The position numbers and the translations under genes are program-made. Under the pieces are notes generated by a model. The model was not told where the DNA came from and ran no database searches. It saw only the letters and a list, made by a program, of their open reading frames with translations. Source: Myoxocephalus aenaeus (Eukaryota; Chordata; Actinopteri; Perciformes; Cottidae). From it: DNA of 64,000 nt. Below are positions 1 to 12,103 of this stretch, one piece after another; position 1 is the stretch's first letter; each line of letters starts with the position of its first letter. Location: the NCBI GenBank assembly GCA_038501785.1, contig JBAMJR010000031.1:4843501-4907500 (forward strand), given 5' to 3'.

Positions 1-826
1 GAAATTAATTAAAAACACTGTTGGTTAACTATCTTTAAGTAATGCAACGGTATCATCTGTGCCTTCAAAAATACTGAAAGGTCAGTCGCTTCTTCTAGAA
101 ACAGTGTGCGAGAATTACTTGATGTCCTCCAATTTTCACAAGCACCTCACCTGATTTAGATTAAAATTAAAGGTGGACTGTCAGGATCTGAGGTGGACTG
201 TGTGTGAGAGACAGAACAAAAGCAATGGAGCAAGGGAGGCAGAGAGAGAGAGTGCTTCGTCTCCTTCAGCCACATTTCTATCAGAGATCAAGAGCGAAGA
301 GGGAGTCTGAATGGTAAGAGAGCCTATTAGGTGGAGCAACATGACATTCACATAGCCTGCTCACCGTCCTTATTTTGTCCTACAAGACACACACACACAT
401 TTTTGTACGTGAGTTTTTGCTGTTGCATTTGCAGTTTTCCCGCTGTTTTTTTTACAGCACAAAGGCAGTTTCCTATCTGTGTTCATCAAAGGGATCAACA
501 GACCTGTTCATAATACAGACCAGGTTTAATTAGGAGCAGTGGGAGAAACTGGCACATAAGACGGAAATCTGAACTATATGAAGTCTAACAATACACAAGC
601 TGGAAAACCACAGTAAGGAAAGAGAATGTACTTTCCAAAAACTGTAATCCTTCTTAATTTAAAACTCACATACACCAACAACAAAATGTAAATGAAAGCA
701 AATGCAAGCTAATTTATTTAGAGTAATGAAAGACTCAGAGGTGCTTAAATGAGTGCACCTGAGTCCAGACAGTCCAGATGCTACAAGGCACCAGAGCCAG
801 GTGTGTGTGTGTGCACATATTATAAA

Positions 827-828
<2 letters not shown>

Positions 829-914
<86 letters not shown>
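829..914. repeat. (CA)n microsatellite, about 86 bp
   Basis: An uninterrupted run of alternating A and C follows tataaact and ends at acagacagacac. It produces several artefactual frames of Thr-His or Cys-Val repeats on both strands. Confidence 0.97.
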
Positions 915-919
<5 letters not shown>

Positions 920-2170
920 GACACACACAGTGAGGACAGTACGGTCATAAATTCAACTTTCTCTGCTTTGTGCAACAAATCAGTCACTTCCCATATGCAA
1001 TGGCAGAGTCTGGTTGTGTACAGTGAGGTTACATCGTTAAAGTTTGCGTTGAGACAGAAACATCTGGAACTGGTAGTAGACAAGTTAATGACGCACATAC
1101 AAACCACACTTATCGTAATAGCATTTGGATGAGCGACAGATAAACACAATATATTTAGGTACAGTTTTCAGTGTAAAAGCGTCTCTTTTCTGGTGCATGC
1201 TTGTGTCAGTATGACAATTTTACACATAAAGATACCGTCTGTCTCGATGTGTGTGCTCTCTCCTTTATAACAGGATTATTAAACATCAGCGGGTTAATTG
1301 CTGTGAACTGTTGCAATTTGTAAAATGAGTATGAACTCTGACGCATATTACATTTTGTGTAAATGATGTTCCTTGACACAAATAAACACATGATGTACCC
1401 TCTAATGGATGGGATGAGCATCTCAGCAGAGGTCATTTGGTCTGTCCTCTCCCATCGCAGAGGAAGTGATCGTGATGGTTTTATGCAATGAAGAACTCCA
1501 GATGTAATAGTTTGGGATGTGTGAGCTGGTTAAAATATGGAAATGGAAAAAGGAGTACAAGGTACTCTATCAGTTCAGACTTGAGCAAATCTGAAGCCTT
1601 ACAAATGCCATTACTGACTGATCAGTCTACAACCCAGTCAAAGTGTTTCTAAGATTAGTATGCAAAAAATAGTTTCGTAGTTGGGTTTTTGTTTTCGCCT
1701 GGCTCTTGGCCAGAGCAGACTTGACCTGAATTGCACTAAAATTAAAATGCATTCAGGACAGCCATTTCCCCTTCTATCTCTATTACACTCATCTTCTCTT
1801 AATGTCACTCTGAGTGCCTTGGTCCATCTCTGTTTATCCCTTCTCTCTTATGTGTCTTTCTCCTCCATCAAGTCCATTTGTAACCCCATACAACAGCAGC
1901 CAGAAGCAAACCATGCACACCATGCAGGTAATCCAAGAGATTGACAATATTACATTCAATGACCTTCACAAGGTAGCCATCATGGCTAAATCAATGCATT
2001 GGAAAACAACACAAGATTGTGACTCAATGCTTATTCCAGACTTGCAAAGGCCAATGCCGGCACCTTGCATTAAGGATGAGGTCATTGCCTTTAAATGCAA
2101 TCTTGTCAAGGAGAAGAACCATTTATGCAAAGTGAAATAGCCCTCACTGACTTGAACACACGCAAACATT

Positions 2171-2347
<177 letters not shown>

Positions 2348-5058
2348 GTATTTTTGGGTCAAATCTTTGGATCTCATGAAGACCTTGAGTCCAAACCAAC
2401 ACCTCCCACCTCTACTCAGCAGCTCTTCTGTTCTCTGACAGACTGTAAGGAAATTGCAAAAAGGGCAAATGCACAACACAGACAAGTACTAACTATCAAA
2501 CTAATCTTTTCTACTACTCTATTGAACAAAATTGCAAAATGGCCAATACAAAAGATAACCCGGTGCAGAATGGGGGTTCATGTTTGGTGTGTTACGCTGG
2601 AGAAAAGCCTCAATCCAAAACAACCTTTTCCTCCTCTATTCAGCAGCTCTCTCTCAGTCTGCTACTGGAGGACAGCAGCAAACTGGTCAACACACAAGAC
2701 AACGCCTGTGCAGCCCAAACCAATCTGTCTCACCTCTCTATTCTCCATGAAGTGCCACATAAATTCAAGGTAAGCAGCACTTTTAAGACTAATTAAGACT
2801 CTCGAGGCAATTGCCCACAATTTCATCATGCTCGCTCTGTTGTCCGATTAGAACCATGTAACAACCATATTTTAAATACAGCTCAGTTAAATTCTAAACA
2901 TTAATAAGCTCTAAAGATACTCAAGGAGAATTTATTCAAATCCTTTAATTTGTTCAGTGCCACTGGGATTCTATGTTTTAAACATAATACAAAATGCACC
3001 CCGTGCAAACGTAAGCTGCCGAATAACAAGCCTGTCAATGTGTTTCTTTAGTGCTTAGCAGCAGGTATTGTGTCATCCAACTGCCAAACAATTGTTAACA
3101 AAGCACCTCAGCAGATTGGCTCTTCTCTTCTTCTGAATGGTTCATTTCAAAGAAATCTATGGAGCAGATTTAAGGGACAATTTACAGAATTATTTAATAA
3201 AGATATGGAACCATTTTAGGTTTAATAGATCACTTGATAACATAAGATACTATAAATATGCTCCTCAATTGTAAATAGGCTTTTCAGGTTGGTGAATACG
3301 CTAAGTTTGGGTTTACACAATCTATCTCAATGATTACTAAATCATTCTCAACATCAATGACCAGATCAGTGACTAGTTATCTCTGTCTTACCCTTAAACT
3401 CAATGGCCTGAAAGAGACCTTCACTGAAATGATCTGGAATGAGATTTCTGTTAATCTGCGTTGGTCTTTACGGCAGAATGCACTCAGGTTTATGAAGTGA
3501 CTTATATATAATGTATGGCTTCAGCTACAGCCATATCATGTCCTATAAAATAGAAAGTGTGGAGTAAAATCCTTGAGGTAGCAGTTTTATTTCATTCAGC
3601 TCTGTACATAGTATGCTTGATTTATATGAAATGTAATTGAAATAGTATATACCCCTGAAAAAAAATGAATCAGCCTCCTCAACATTTCATACATTGATGG
3701 ATGTCTATGAAAAAGAGTGCACTTCGCCGCTGTGAGTAACGTCCTCGACAAGTAATTGTAAATCAGAGCCCAATATAAGAAGGATAAATAGAGACTGACA
3801 TAAATCCGGTGGTGAAGTTATGTGAGAATGGTGAACATAAATGTAAAAAATAAAGAAACGGTGAGAGTGGGAGAAAATTAACAGCATGAGAGTCGAACAC
3901 TCAAAGAAATTAAAAAGTAAAACTTTTTTTTGTTTAAACAGCGACATAAAGGCATTTACTACGCAGATTGGGCCAGACTTTACCGATCCACAAAAAAATA
4001 CACTTTCTTTGTCAATGTCATTATAACATTTCAACTCTCTGGTGCGATGTCTGGCCTCAATGTACCTTATTCAAATCATCCCAATGTCTTCAATGCAGTG
4101 GGCTATACAGATGGTAAATTTGAGAAAATGAGAGCACCGGGTATCAGGAACTGTTTTGCTCAGTTCTTGAAAGGGTAAACAAGACATTGAAGTTAATTGC
4201 ATCACAGTGAACATATTATATTCATCCATGTTCTGTTTTGCAAAATCAATCCTCTTCAACAGTGGGTGAGTATCCCACCACCTTATAAATCAGCACACAA
4301 CATTAAATGCAAAATACATGAAGACAAGACTTGTTTTAGTGTGTCTTTCTCCAGTGTCCATGGGCATTTTCTTCATATGCGATTACTAGTGTGCTAGTGT
4401 GCTAGTGCGCATGTGCGCATGTGCGGGTGTGTTCAATTTTTGAGTGTATTGAGTGAATGCTTGCTTGTTTTAGGTCCCGTCGTTTTCAATCCATCTCCTG
4501 AGGCTAGAATAAGCAGCTCTCTTTCCCACAGGCCTCCGCTAATCCTAGCTGAGCATCTGGCCATGCAGGCTCTAATCAACACTGGCATGGCCATTCTGTC
4601 TGTGACAGAGGGGGGGAAAGGGGAGATAGGTTCCCACTTTGGGGGGTTGGAGGTGGGAGGGGCTGGTGTCAGCATGAAAGGAGATGAGGAGGAGGAGGGT
4701 AGGGGTTAGGTAGAGAATGGAGAGATAACATGTGAGGGAGAGGTGAAGGTGAGTGAGGTGGTGGTGAGAAGAAAGACAGAAGGGGGGCAGAGAGAGAGAA
4801 GGGGAGAAAGTGGGAAGATGTTTGTTGTATCAGTGAATTTGTGTGAGAAGCATGAGGGTCTGCCTGGTGAGACAGAGAAAGTGTGGAGGTGAGTAAGACA
4901 AATAAAGGCAGGAGAGAGGACAAGGAACAGACAGTGATTCTGAAGTCAAGCTGCAGTGGACACGACTGAAGATAAAATAAAACAAAGAAAAGGGAGAATA
5001 ACCTATCTGTGGTAAATCAGGGACCAATCAAGGACTAGTAATAGAAAAGCATGTGGAT

Positions 5059-5062
<4 letters not shown>

Positions 5063-5095
<33 letters not shown>
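5063..5095. repeat. (AG)n microsatellite within a GA-rich tract
   Basis: Sixteen AG units sit inside a broader purine-rich stretch (about 4600-5260). Confidence 0.95.
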
Positions 5096-5099
<4 letters not shown>

Positions 5100-7533
5100 G
5101 ACAAAATAGACTGACAGTGAGGAGAGATAAGCTGTAGCCATTATGTCTGTGTCAAGATGAGGGCAGAGAAGTGAGAAACCTTACATCAGAAGAAATGAGA
5201 AGCCAGCAGAGAAAGAGAAGTGATGAAAGAGAGAGTGAGAGGCAACTAGCCACAGTGAATGACAAGGGGAGCAACCAGCCAGTGAACCGTAGTCAGTAAT
5301 GATCACACCGTGTTTTAGTTCACTGCGGTTTGATTGACACCTGTCGAGTGGCCTGTAGGAGGTGAAGTCGGGGTTCAGAGGAAGAAAAGAAAGAGGAAGA
5401 AAAACAAGAGCGGTTGTGTTTCTAGTGGTAGGTGTGTTAGCATTAAGATGTGTGGTGCAGTGTTGGTGTTATTGTGTCATATTCATTTCCATTGTGTTGG
5501 GACATGTTGTTTTGTTGAGTAGAATGTAATTATCTGAATAATGTGTATCCTGCAGCTATACAATCAAAACTATAGTTTCCTTTTCATTTGGCTTTTGTTT
5601 TATTTTTCATTATTCTGTTGCTTTGGCTGTTCCATAAAATGAGTTGCTGTTTACCAAACCACTGGCAACGTGACTGTACGTACTCCCATTATCATGAAGG
5701 GCCAAATTCAAGGGCACAACACAAGCTCGGGCCAAGGGCTGTGAAATTGCCTTGTGTCTTGTGGTTCGACCATACTCTAGCGTAGCTGATAGGGAGTTTG
5801 AATGTTTGTGTGTATATTGAAAAGACACCTGTTCTCGCCAAACCACCTCTTAGTCTGTCATTCCAAATTATCACTCTTTCTTGTCTCTTTCATCAATTTA
5901 TGATGGATGTATTTCTCAGGTCAAGAGTACATGGCCAAGGATTCATTTTTAATATCACACCCGGGCCAGCGGTCACACAGTGATTCAGGTCTGGATTCAT
6001 TAGCGCAACTCACACTCTGGCTGTGAGGAAGTCCAGTGCTCTTCAGGTAGCGGTTAGACATGTCACATGGTTTTCTGACATCTCAAATGAAGCTCTAGCG
6101 TAAATTCAGACAGGAAGACAATCCCCTCACGCCAGGCTCGTAGGCCTCTCACTCATACTGTCCCTCACCAGCAGCACACATTCCATACTGGATGTCCCCG
6201 TCAGAAGTGTTATAAGCGTCAGACTATATCAGCTGTTCAGCAGCCAATAGTGCAGAGTCGTGCCCTCTTCGCTAGCCTATCAGCTTGCTGCCGTCTCCTT
6301 TTAAATGTACTCCATCCCCGCCTCTAGTGTCCTGCTGCTGTCTCATACGACCTGCTGCCTCCCCAGCACCATCCGCCTTCTCAGATTCAGCACCCCATCT
6401 GCATCTCAAGCAACTCCAGCAGAACCTCCAGCCACCACCACCAGTGTCTGGACTCCTCGGGGGGATCTACAGATTTCTGCCGCTCAGGGCAAACACAGCG
6501 CGATCTCAATCTCCTCGTGGAGTTCAAGCGCCAAATAATAAGTTCTGTGTAACCCATGAACGCATCATCTGGCATAATAAACATTAACTACTAATCACTC
6601 ACTGTCTCTCCTGATTGAGTTTTAATGTAATTGTAATAAATAAAAGGCACTGAAGAGAAATATGCTCTGTTCTGAAATAAATGGAGGATAAATTACTTCT
6701 TTCTAAAAGTAGTAACTATCCCCAAAAATATAACATTATTTCCTCCATTCAACATCTCATTTTGGCAACACAAGTTGAATATGGATCTCAACTTAACAGG
6801 ACTATTATTTATGGTTACTGAGCTGAAGCAGAACTGATCATCTAAATCCATTTAACACAATCACAGTGTGGTCACACAAATATAAAACACAATAGCTGTC
6901 TCTATTTCTCTCCCTGTTGTTCCCATCACAGCGGGAACAGCTGGCAAGTTTCCTCTTCTGGCACACCCTCACTATCATTTCACACAAACATACACACAAA
7001 ATCTAAACACATATAGAAAGACTAAACTATAGTACTATAGTAGCGAAACTATAGTATACTCAGAGCTTCCTATTACACCAACACAAATACAACTCTCTGC
7101 TGTATTATAATCAAATCATTAGGCCTGTATTGAGTGGTAGATCTCCTCCTTCACCTGCCTCTCTCTGGAACCTTTATTCAATCGATGAGCTGCTCGGCGG
7201 CTTGATAAACTCAATCTGACTCCCACGATTGAGAGAGAAAGAGAGACTGGATCCACAGAGAGGTAGACAGGAAGAGAGGTGGGGAGAGGAAGGAAGTCAC
7301 AGCTCTAGCCAAAGTGCATAGTGCCAGTGTTGGCCCTGCTGAAAGGGTGTGTGTGTGTGTGGATGGGGGGGTCGGAGCATGTGGGTGGCAGACGCAGGGA
7401 TGTAAGAGGGATTACATTATTGTGCAATGAACTAGCAGGTACAACTCAAGTCACTGGACATTGTCCATTTTTCTTCAATATCCCCCCCTCGCTCCCACCT
7501 CTCTATGTATTTGTCCATTTATCCACTGACAAC

Positions 7534-8279
7534 TAGGGCTGGGCGGTATGGCCAAAAATCCATATCACGGTATTTTGTAGGATTCTGGCGGTTTCACGGT
7601 ATATCACGGTATTTTTTTTTCCGAATAAACACATTAATTTATTGACGCCGAAAAGGACCGCCCGCCATCGTTATTCACCACTCGCTCGCAACTGGCCAGC
7701 AGCTGTTTGTAGGTTGGTACATAGGTTGTGTTAGGAAGCTAAATAAGGAGGGATTTAGGACCCAGGGGAATGTAGTTATTTCATATCCCTTCATACTAGT
7801 GGCGCATGCGCAGCCGTAACGACTATCGTCATTCTTCGGCAGGCAGCAACATTTAAAGTTTACAGTCACAGCTGCGTGTACAGCGGTCTGAGCTACTTAT
7901 GTCTCACGGATAGAGGTTGACTCACGGTTTCAAAGAAATGACATCGACAAAATGCATTCTGGGTAAAGCCCGCCCACTCAGCCGCACCGGAAGAGACTTC
8001 TTCCTGCACATGAAGAGTCTTCCTGTGTGGGCGGGCATTTTAGCCAAGTAATTTACCCAGCATGCATCTTCCGATGTCATTCCCTTCAAACCATAAGTCA
8101 ACTGAGTCTCCATGAGAGCTAAGTAGCTCCGTCCGCTGCTCCTTCAGCTTCAACCTGTGAATGTTAAATGTTATTGCCTGCCAAAGCACGGCGACCGGTA
8201 TGACGGTATATGAAAAATTCATACCGTACGGAAAGCCGAAACTGGTATACCGGTTCAGCCGGTATACCGCACAGCCCTA
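7534..8279. mobile_element. Non-autonomous hAT element (MITE), 746 bp, with 8-bp target duplication
   Basis: Ends are inverted repeats: left TAGGGCTGGGCGGTAT, right reading inward TAGGGCTGTGCGGTAT. The element is bracketed by a perfect 8-bp duplication CTGACAAC at 7526-7533 and 8280-8287, the hallmark of hAT transposition. There is no transposase frame. Subterminal DNA carries repeated 'cacggtat' and 'ccggtatacc' motifs. The interior has a long imperfect inverted repeat (about 7917-8104) and a GCGCATGCGC motif at 7802-7811 that fits NRF1. The perfect duplication suggests a fairly recent insertion. Confidence 0.93.
7917..8104. repeat. Large imperfect inverted repeat inside the hAT MITE
   Basis: The left arm (about 7917-8005: gttgactca, ggtttcaaa, aatgacatcg, aaaatgcat, ctgggtaaa, gcccgccca, ggaagag) recurs in reverse complement in the right arm (about 8015-8104). 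The arms meet near 8005-8015. Arms of about 90 bp would form a long hairpin. This may be an older MITE captured by the hAT element, or an inverted duplication within it. Confidence 0.75.
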
Positions 8280-8636
8280 CTGACAACATTCACCTGAACT
8301 CCATAATCTACCCCATGACACTTTGTTTCCCTTCTTTTTACGCATCATTTCAACCCCCTCCTGTCCTATTCCACTTCACCTTCCACCATTGTTTCTTTTT
8401 TTTAATTATCCACCCTTTATTTTCTCTCCGTCCCTCCATCTCCTCTTCTGCCTCTCTGCAGCCCATTTCAGCACCACTGACACACATCCTGGCAGGGCAG
8501 GATGGTGTTACCATGGATACTGAAACTAGGAGGGAACCTCCCCCCTCCTTGCTTCCTGTGCCCCCCTCCCGTAGCCCCTCAGGCATAGCTGAGAACTGGA
8601 GTGGTGATCTCTGGAGCATGGCCATTTGCGTCAGCG

Positions 8637-8639
8637 CAC

Positions 8640-8674
<35 letters not shown>
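8637..8674. repeat. (CA)n microsatellite
   Basis: A run of CA with one CG interruption near its start; it ends before a short poly(A). Confidence 0.95.
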
Positions 8675-8676
<2 letters not shown>

Positions 8677-9751
8677 AAAAAAAGGTAACAAAGATACATA
8701 TTCCACCTTTTACAACATTTACCTGACAGGCTTATGGAAACATAAATTGTGAATATTAATGAAAGAAAATGAGATACTGTGACAATGGATCAGGCCTTTC
8801 CTGTTTATCTATTCTTCAGTCAATCACGCATGATTCTGTATGTCAGGTGATATCTGACAAGCCTGGGAGGGACAGCGACCCATTATACTGTGTCCCAGCA
8901 TTTAGAAAATGAAACTGATTGCTATCAAGGGAGCCGGCACTAAAAGTAAAGGTTGAAACATGCAACTTGCATGTGATATCGCAAAAACCATGGACTCTGA
9001 TGATAGACAGACAGTTAATCTTGTTACTGACTATAGAGGTGTCTTACACATATCTGAAAAAAAGAAAAGAAAAGAGAAATGGATGTGTCACATAAAACTG
9101 TGTCACACAATTGGTTGAGTTATTTTATTGATTAAGTGACTTTTAAAGCTCATGTTTCCAGTTTATGTTCTTGTTTTTCTATTTGTTTCAAAGATTTTCC
9201 TGGAGGCTAGACTTGCTGACGTGTAAGGATTTGCAAACCTGAGCAGCTGAGCGTCTCCAATGATCCATGTTTTTGCTATACTACCACCTTGAAAGTAAAG
9301 AGTAACGCATGTATTATGATTATGAAGATAACCTATAAATGCTGTACAGATAAATACATTATTGTGACATTTCTGAGATAAGCTCTTTTGTACAGAAGTG
9401 GCACAGGATAGTGATTTGCTAACAGCCTGTCGGTTGAGCTGTCTGACTATTAATGGAGCCATCTTTCACAAGTGAACATTTCCGAGTAAAATATGGCTGT
9501 ATCACTGCTTTATCAATTGCATCATAAATGGGCATTTTTGTTTGTATCATGCAAATGCCTTGAATTACATATATATCATGGTAGATAATATTTACAATCC
9601 CAGATCAAATGAATAACAAAAGTTGTGTGTCCATTTATTTGATCCACATACTGTGAATTGATTGAAATGTCAGTATTTGAAGGTCCCCAAAACACACACA
9701 GAAAGCCCTATCCCAAAGGTGAGTTGTAGATACCCTATTCACTTATACATA

Positions 9752-9931
<180 letters not shown>

Positions 9932-10231
9932 ATAAGACAGTGAAATATATAAATTTCCCCGCAGAGGGCCTGTGGCCAGAAACTCTTCCACGAATCAAAT
10001 CTACAATGTCTGTTTGCAGAGATTTCCTATCGAGTATGTATCCATGGTCAAAGCTACTCTGACACAAACCTCTTTACTGTGACATGAGCCTTAATCCTAT
10101 TGTCGCTCTCCCAATCTCGCTCTGTCTTTCCCAGGGTGCATTACCCCTTATCTAACCCTGAATTTTGTTTTGTGCATGAGAGTGTTGCGTTAGGAGCATA
10201 TACTGTATAGAGGAGGGCATATACTGTATAC

Positions 10232-10310
10232 TAGGGCTGGTAGATATGGCAAATTAATTCTCATTGCGAACAACAAAGAACTGCAGAACAAGAGGCCTGG
10301 TGGAAACATT
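10232..10310 (+). mobile_element. Left-end fragment of a hAT-like element
   Basis: TAGGGCTGGTAGATATGGC resembles the terminal sequence of the complete hAT MITE at 7534 (TAGGGCTGGGCGGTATGG). I found no matching right end, so the element is truncated or too diverged. Downstream, the block starting tccagtca and ending acaaactgaagtgcag occurs twice, about 10341-10381 and 10573-10617, as direct repeats that may belong to the same element. Confidence 0.4.
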
Positions 10311-11710
10311 AATACATGAAAAATAAATATAATCTCACAGATGTCCAGTCAAAGAAACAAATCACACAAACTAAAGTGCAGGAATATACAAATGAACAAA
10401 TCTCAACAACGGTATCTGACTCTGCCACTCTTAACATACAGTTCTATTTGATAATTTACAGCCCAACAGTAACATGTGAACATGTTGATTTAACTTGAAC
10501 CCCCTCTACCCCAACACAACAGAGGTCCACTGTGAACATTACAAAACAAATCTTTAAACTATATATAAAATCTCCAGTCAGACATTATTGTGACAAATCA
10601 CACAAACTGAAGTGCAGACTGACTATGGCTCTACCTAAAAATATACATGTATATAGCAGTTGTCTTCTTCATTGCCACTCGCCAATGTGTACACGAGACC
10701 AGGTGTTTAAAACCCCCTTTTTTTCTCTCGCAGCTTTGGCAATTTGCCATTGCAAATCAGCTCTAATATATACAATGTATTCATTTCAAAATATGTATGG
10801 ACTCAACATGTGTCCTAGGAGGGCAGATAGACACAAAGAGAAACAGAAAGTGAGCCATTGAAAAAAATCTGAAAGATTTGCACTGAGGCAGTTTAACAGC
10901 ATGGAACATAATCTGTCTCAGTACAGACAGCCTTGCTCTAAAAGAGTCATATTGTACTTGTACTAGTAGCAGAACAGATTTTACTTTCTAGAAACTTTTA
11001 ACTTAATCAACTGTAACTTTTTTTGCAGGGGGAGATCTGCCAAAAGGAAACCATTATATCTTTCTCTCTCTGTCTTTCTACATCTTCATCAGCAGGTCTA
11101 TTTTGTCTGGGTCTGACATGCCAGGTCAGAATGACCTCTTAGTCAGGGGATTGGAGAAGTTGTCACTTTACTATGAGCTGTTGCGTGCCTGGCAGCGGTG
11201 CTACATTGGAGGATGTTTTTGATGTGTTTCCAGCAGGCAGGCTGTGAAACCTTGGCTATACTTTCAGGGTGATTAAAAGCTGTGTTTATGTCTCTAGTCT
11301 TGCCCACAAAGTCACCTCTAGTGGTACTTGGGTGAAGAGGTCCTGGTCTCACAGTTAGCTGCTACTGACGCAAAGTGTCACATATGCTTCACTCCATTTT
11401 AAACGAGGTTCGACCTAAACTGTAGCTCTCCAGTGTGTCACAACTGCAGTAATCTACAATAGTTTGTCATACTGTAGAAGGGTATTTATGGACATGGCAC
11501 GAGCTGGTCAAATTTGGTCAACATGAGTCTAGCGACTTCATGCCATCACAGACAACTTGTACTGTTTTGAGAGAGGAAATCCTGGACATTAGAGGATTTT
11601 CTTCTAATGTCACAGGCACAGAAAATGACATGAGAGGACACTGGTGAGGTTGGAAAGGATGAAGCAAGAGGACTTACTGAGGGATAACGATGAGAAAGAT
11701 GGAGGAGCAT

Positions 11711-12098
11711 TGTCATGTTTTTTTTTTTCTTCTTTTTTCCTGTTTTATTTTGAAGTCCTGTCTTGTGTGTCCTTTGTGTCCCTGCATTTCCTGCCCCTGT
11801 GATTGTCTGCCCTGTCCCTGATTGTTTCCTGCTGTGTCCAATCACCTGCACCTTCCCCTTGTATTTAAACCCTGTTTGTCTCCTGCCCTATTGTCGGATT
11901 GTACTGCGTGTTAACTGTGTGTACGCCGTTTGGTTGTACTGTCAGAGTACAGTTTTAGATTTTTGTCCAATTCCTGTTTTGTTCCTCTGCCTTTTTTGAC
12001 CCGGTCTGTTTTAAAGCCTGTCCTTGTTTTTTGGACAGTAAATTTACATAAAACAGTTGTTGGCATTTTGGGTCCTCACTGCATAGCCAATCCTGACA
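11711..12098 (+). mobile_element. Solo LTR, 388 bp, with 5-bp target duplication
   Basis: Begins TGTCATG, ends CCTGACA (canonical TG...CA), and is flanked by perfect AGCAT duplications at 11706-11710 and 12099-12103. Inside, a TATTTAAA box near 11861 suggests a promoter, and C/T-rich text ending ...TTTTGGGTCCTCACTG resembles the 3' part of LTRs common in teleosts. No internal retrotransposon sequence remains, so this is the product of LTR-LTR recombination. Family assignment (Ty3/gypsy or other) is not possible by eye. Orientation is inferred from the TATA-like box and 3' end. Confidence 0.85.
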
Positions 12099-12103
12099 AG
12101 CAT

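Noticed and set aside
735..1149. Cys-Val and Thr-His repeat 'proteins' on both strands
   Set aside because: They are translations of the CA microsatellite. The same applies at 18354-18674, 29984-30224, 40849-41226, 48985-49610, 51362-51769 and 60048-61126.
6061..6600. Second solo LTR
   Set aside because: The C/T-rich text ending in AATAAA-like motifs suggests an LTR, but I could not find TG...CA ends with a matching 5-bp duplication.
8467..8487. Second REST site (TTCAGCACCAC then TGACA)
   Set aside because: The left half matches, but the right half loses the GGACAGCGCC pattern; too weak compared with the site at 39643.
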